Positions 10,701-12,044 of a stretch of 12,044 nt of DNA are shown piece by piece. The stretch covers positions 1 through 12,044 of the forward strand of contig JAHJXP010000137.1 in assembly GCA_018827585.1 (NCBI GenBank), written 5' to 3'. The stretch is from Pseudomonadota bacterium. Its GTDB lineage: Bacteria; Desulfobacterota; Syntrophia; Syntrophales; UBA5619. A program made the translations under genes and the position numbers. The notes below the pieces were generated by a model. It made no database searches. It saw only the letters and a program-made list of their open reading frames with translations, and was not told the origin of the DNA. Within the stretch, counting starts at the first letter, position 1, and every line of letters begins with the position of its first letter.

Positions 10701-11192
10701 GAAGGCCAGGTTGGCCGGACAGACGATCATGATCCGCTCGGCAAGCCCCCGCAGTAGCAATTCGCGGATCAGGAGACCCGCCATGATGGTCTTTCCGGCG
10801 CCTGCGTCATCCGCCAGCAGAAACCGGACGCGGGCCAGCTTCAGGAGGTAGTCGTAGACCGCCTCCAACTGATGGGGGAGCGGATCGACCCGGGAGATGG
10901 AGAGACCGAAGTAGGGATCGAACTCGTAGGCGATGCCGAGGGCGTAGGCCTGCAGGCCGAGGCGGAGCAACCGCCCGTCGCCGTCATAGCGATAGCCGGT
11001 ATCCGTGACGGTGAGACCTTCCAGGTCCGCGGCGCTGAGTGTCACCTTGCGGAAACGCTCGGAGGAGACGCCCACCAGCCCCAGGACCCACGTCCCGTCG
11101 CCGCCGGCCCGGACCGTCTCCACCCGCATGGGTTCGCTGAAGAGGGAACCTCTCAGGATCTGTCCTTCGTGCGGTGTTTCAACTACAGGCAT
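7755..11192 (-). CDS. SNF2-type SF2 helicase with C-terminal DUF3883 domain
   Basis: A 1145-residue defence-type helicase. The SF2/SNF2 motor is complete: Walker A DDAGAGKT (128-135), DEAH box (228-231), motif III TATPHKG (262-268), motif IV VFTEF (503-507), motif V ATEAAGEGINL (560-570) and motif VI QRMGRIHRYGQ (590-600). Charged coiled-coil segments lie near residues 425-470 and 900-985. The C-terminus carries DUF3883: GYDITS followed by LIEVKG, giving D1042 and E1057-V-K1059, the spacing of a PD-(D/E)XK-like core. Family relatives include SNF2 helicases of DISARM-like and other defence operons; it may be related to DrmD, but the rest of DISARM is absent. It probably remodels or translocates on foreign duplex DNA. 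An AAAGGTGA ribosome site lies 4 bases before the ATG. It is the first gene of the operon, and its stop overlaps the DUF1016 start. The gene is clearly GC-richer than the next two. Confidence 0.92.
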   Translation of the reverse strand: MPVVETPHEGQILRGSLFSEPMRVETVRAGGDGTWVLGLVGVSSERFRKVTLSAADLEGLTVTDTGYRYDGDGRLLRLGLQAYALGIAYEFDPYFGLSISRVDPLPHQLEAVYDYLLKLARVRFLLADDAGAGKTIMAGLLIRELLLRGLAERIMIVCPANLAFQWQRELKEKFDEKFLVFKGGDIRDQFGVNQWLEQKKVITSLDLAKRDEILPGLRQVRWDLVIVDEAHRMSWTPPARKTARYALGELLRDSADHLLLLTATPHKGDPENFTLFLQLLDQDVYADVRSIQEAMKRRTAPFYLRRTKEAMVYFPERRPDGSWVAEKIFTKRIIHTVDFHIDGPEFDLYRDVTRFVKRQSTKAAAEGDDPRARAVGFLMSLYQRRLASSTYALRHSLENRARRLEEGLKRAQELTRKAPPSLPDPEEIEEMEENEREQLEEMLEAITLAGNAEQVHEEIAELREFAGQARAVEESGGEAKLSELKDLLQKQGFFDHADQRLLVFTEFRDTLDYLMENLKDWGFRVGCIHGGMKPGSRNEPGTRLYSEQQFREGDIQVLVATEAAGEGINLQVCNILFNYDIPWNPNRLEQRMGRIHRYGQRKDCLIFNFAATNTIEGRVLQRLFDRLQEIRNALDDDAVFNVIGEVLPSAHVERILRDYYAGKLGDADLEDRMLENVDEGRFRAICQNALEGLASKKLNLEMLIERRARAQERRVVPETIARFMREAAESVPLRLKAVETLPYAFEPARTPPALRRYERDPDWKLPVLANRYPRCSTDRDTAEKNRLEWVTPGHPLFEAIRRHAWGQATESFARGACFYSLQHDEPSRIDFYRARVVDGLGQVFHERLFAVELTENGEKRLREPNVLGNFSPAQPPRELPAVAVAPEASAWLHANALQPFLEETRRERVAEVGRIAEHVELSLTELLLKADEEIGKANEDRERGVAGADGRLAQAENRHADLLARRERRRKELEQQGALTLQAVERMASVLVLPHPEREAADIRRMQPNPETETTAMRVVMEYEQARGRQVYDVHEKNLGYDITSLDLNSGELRLIEVKGLAAAAGSILLTPNERRVAEDRRDCYWLYVVTNCAADPVLQEPLKDPARLAWHEVKKVAHYYLSVDALRQPMRVREDQPPYGKEEL

Positions 11193-11320
11193 CGATTCAC
11201 CTTTCTTTGAAGGAACGATAACATGGATATGCAGAAAGTTGGCGATATTCCTACGCCCAATTCACGAAAAAGGCAACCATCAAAAATAAATAAGGAAAAT
11301 GGGTTAGGAAAGAAACTACT
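11193..11320 (-). promoter_or_regulatory. AT-rich leader upstream of the defence operon, presumed promoter region
   Basis: This short, AT-rich gap lies directly upstream of the first operon gene and must hold its promoter unless transcription reads through from the right. The best box pair seen is TTGCCT at 11271-11276 and TAGGAA at 11248-11253 (minus strand, 17-base spacer), which is a weak match. The ribosome site AAAGGTGA is at 11197-11204. No convincing operator palindrome or terminator hairpin was seen. Confidence 0.35.
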
Positions 11321-11491
11321 TCACCCCGGAATGAGGTCGATGACCGTCTCGACGAAGGGCTGGTGCTGGAGGAGGATCGTGAAGCGGCCGCCGCCGCGGG
11401 CGAGCCCCCTCCTGTCGGACGTCCTACCGGAGAGGCCGAAGCCACGGATCGTCGGGTCGTCCACCCCCGCCAGATCGATCGCGCCGGCGAC
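11321..11491 (-). pseudogene. Internal fragment of a YkuE-type metallophosphoesterase gene
   Basis: Fifty-seven codons directly behind, and in the same frame as, the stop of the dehydrogenase relic. The translation includes GAIDLAGVDDPT and, 27 residues later, GRFTILLQHQPFVETV before a stop. The pair GVDDPT and FT(I/L)LLxHQP is characteristic of calcineurin-like metallophosphoesterases of the YkuE type, where a GHTHGGQ metal-binding motif should follow within about 15 residues. Here the frame ends after VIDLIPG, so both the N-terminal metal-binding half and the C-terminal motif are missing, and no start codon is evident. It is a dead fragment. The call rests on short motifs and is moderately sure. 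Confidence 0.6.
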
Positions 11492-11908
11492 TCAGGATTC
11501 AACTTCCCGCCCCTGCTGCGCCTCCAACACCCGCAGAAGAGACGACGTGTCGTCATACCCCCATCCCGCCTCCATCAGGATTCTGAGCTGTTTGGCCACC
11601 AGGGTCACTGCCGGCAGCTCGATCCCCGCTTCACCTGCGATCCCCAGAACCATCCGGAAATCCTTCTCGTGGAGGCGCGCTTCGATCCCGGCGGAAAAAT
11701 CGCGCTTCGCCATCTTGGGGCCCATGAGATCCAGCATGCGGCTGCCGGCAAATCCCGGGGCGACGGCGGGGCTGGAAAACGCCGCGGCGCCCAGCGCAAG
11801 AAGCGGGGCGGTGGCTTCCGGGTGGCGCGCATAGAGGCGCAGGCGATGGCCTGCCCGAAGCAGATGCTCCGCCATCGGAGTTCCCATATTGCCTAGGCCG
11901 ATAAACCT
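11492..11908 (-). pseudogene. 3-hydroxyisobutyrate dehydrogenase-family gene with large internal deletion
   Basis: The frame begins with the NAD-binding Rossmann start RFIGLGNMGTPMAEHLLRAG and continues through ALGAAAFSSPAVA. At about 11750 it then jumps straight to the C-terminal domain: GSRMLDLMGPKMAKRDFSAG, HEKDFRMVLGIAGEAGIELP and GWGYDDTSSLLRVLEAQQG. Family members are about 290-300 residues; here roughly 150 are missing, including the DxSTI-type segment, the SGG loop and the catalytic lysine region, while the frame stays open. Upstream of the Rossmann motif the frame meets TAA at 11924-11926 with no start codon between; the first ATG (11887) would cut off the GxGxxG loop. The product cannot be an active dehydrogenase. 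It marks ordinary metabolic DNA at the border of the island. Confidence 0.85.
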
Positions 11909-11922
11909 AAATTCCCGCCAAA

Positions 11923-11928
11923 ATTATA
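11923..11928 (-). promoter_or_regulatory. TATAAT -10 box facing the dehydrogenase relic
   Basis: A perfect TATAAT on the minus strand lies about 20 bases upstream of the conserved Rossmann start of the dehydrogenase relic. No good -35 box was found 16-18 bases further upstream. It may be the remnant promoter of that broken gene, and could feed transcription into the operon. Confidence 0.35.
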
Positions 11929-11980
11929 ACGAGGAACAATGCATTTATTTGAAATGAATCAGTTTATGAACTAAAAAGCC

Positions 11981-12009
11981 TTTACGTTTCCCTTTTTTAT
12001 CGTTATAAT
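11981..12009 (+). promoter_or_regulatory. Sigma70-like promoter facing right
   Basis: TTTACG (11981-11986) and a perfect TATAAT (12004-12009) are separated by 17 bases, a strong sigma70-type arrangement in an AT-rich gap. Transcription would start near 12016, practically at the ATG at 12017, so the transcript would be leaderless or nearly so if that ATG is used. Confidence 0.55.
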
Positions 12010-12016
12010 TACGACG

Positions 12017-12044
12017 ATGAAGGATGCACACGTCGGCGACCGTG
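12017..12044 (+). CDS. Possible gene start, running off the right edge
   Basis: An open frame starts at ATG 12017 (MKDAHVGDR) and continues to the edge. Only nine codons are visible, no ribosome site precedes it, and the family cannot be recognised. It is listed because a good promoter lies immediately upstream and because the composition returns to GC-rich here. The true start may lie beyond the window. Confidence 0.3.

Larger units (their letters stand above)
11922..12010. repeat. 10-base inverted repeat carrying outward-facing -10 boxes
   Basis: AATTATAACG at 11922-11931 is the exact reverse complement of CGTTATAATT at 12001-12010, with 69 AT-rich bases between. Each arm contains TATAAT pointing away from the centre, so the element may be a pair of divergent promoters, or the arms of a regulatory site. 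The match is short enough to be partly chance in AT-rich DNA. Confidence 0.4.

Noticed and set aside
8784..10757. Two long open frames (316 and 310 codons) on the + strand
   Set aside because: Both are antisense to the SNF2 helicase, within its coding region and without recognisable motifs; they are explained by GC-rich third-codon positions.
11223..11834. Open frame of 203 codons on the + strand starting in the AT-rich leader
   Set aside because: Most of it is antisense to the dehydrogenase and metallophosphoesterase relics. Its short AT-rich beginning shows no family match and no ribosome site.

Overview
The window is a bacterial defence-island segment. It carries one long minus-strand operon whose genes overlap or nearly touch, bounded on the right by broken remnants of ordinary chromosomal genes. 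The sequence does not identify the species. Codon use and GC content point to a GC-rich bacterium; the helicase and methylase genes look clearly GC-richer than the DUF1016/UvrD and MNT/HepT genes, so the operon is a mosaic. No rRNA, tRNA, CRISPR array, transposase or integrase was seen.

In transcription order (right to left) the layout is as follows. (i) At 11321-11908 there is a hydroxyisobutyrate-dehydrogenase-type gene with a large internal deletion, followed in the same frame by an internal slice of a metallophosphoesterase gene. To their right lies an AT-rich gap with a good sigma70-like promoter facing out of the window. (ii) A 1145-residue SNF2-type helicase ends in a DUF3883 PD-(D/E)XK-like domain. 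(iii) A DUF1016 (YhcG-type) protein lacks the C-terminal nuclease domain and contains three palindromic DNA repeats inside its coding sequence. (iv) A UvrD/PcrA-type SF1 helicase follows. (v) Next is a 1033-residue DUF1156 DNA methyltransferase with FAGGG and DPPY motifs. (vi) Then comes a putative EVE/PUA-like reader fused to a PD-(D/E)XK nuclease. (vii) A 62-codon chimeric relic joins the start of a DUF499 gene to the tail of a second DUF1156 methylase. (viii) An MNT/HepT toxin-antitoxin pair follows. (ix) The start of a DUF499 ATPase runs off the left edge.

The backbone (SNF2/DUF3883 helicase, DUF1156 methylase, DUF499 ATPase) is a recurrent defence-island set, some members of which are named 'anti-phage-associated'. 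Here it appears to have two slots carrying accessory cassettes. Slot 1, between helicase and methylase, holds DUF1016 plus UvrD. Slot 2, between methylase and DUF499, holds the reader-nuclease and the MNT/HepT pair. The chimeric relic is direct evidence that slot 2 was built by joining two diverged versions of the same methylase-accessory-DUF499 neighbourhood.

By inference, the methylase would mark self DNA, the helicases and DUF499 ATPase would sense or process foreign DNA, the PD-(D/E)XK domains would cleave, and MNT/HepT would guard the locus or act as a fallback abortive-infection arm. None of this is demonstrated by the sequence alone.
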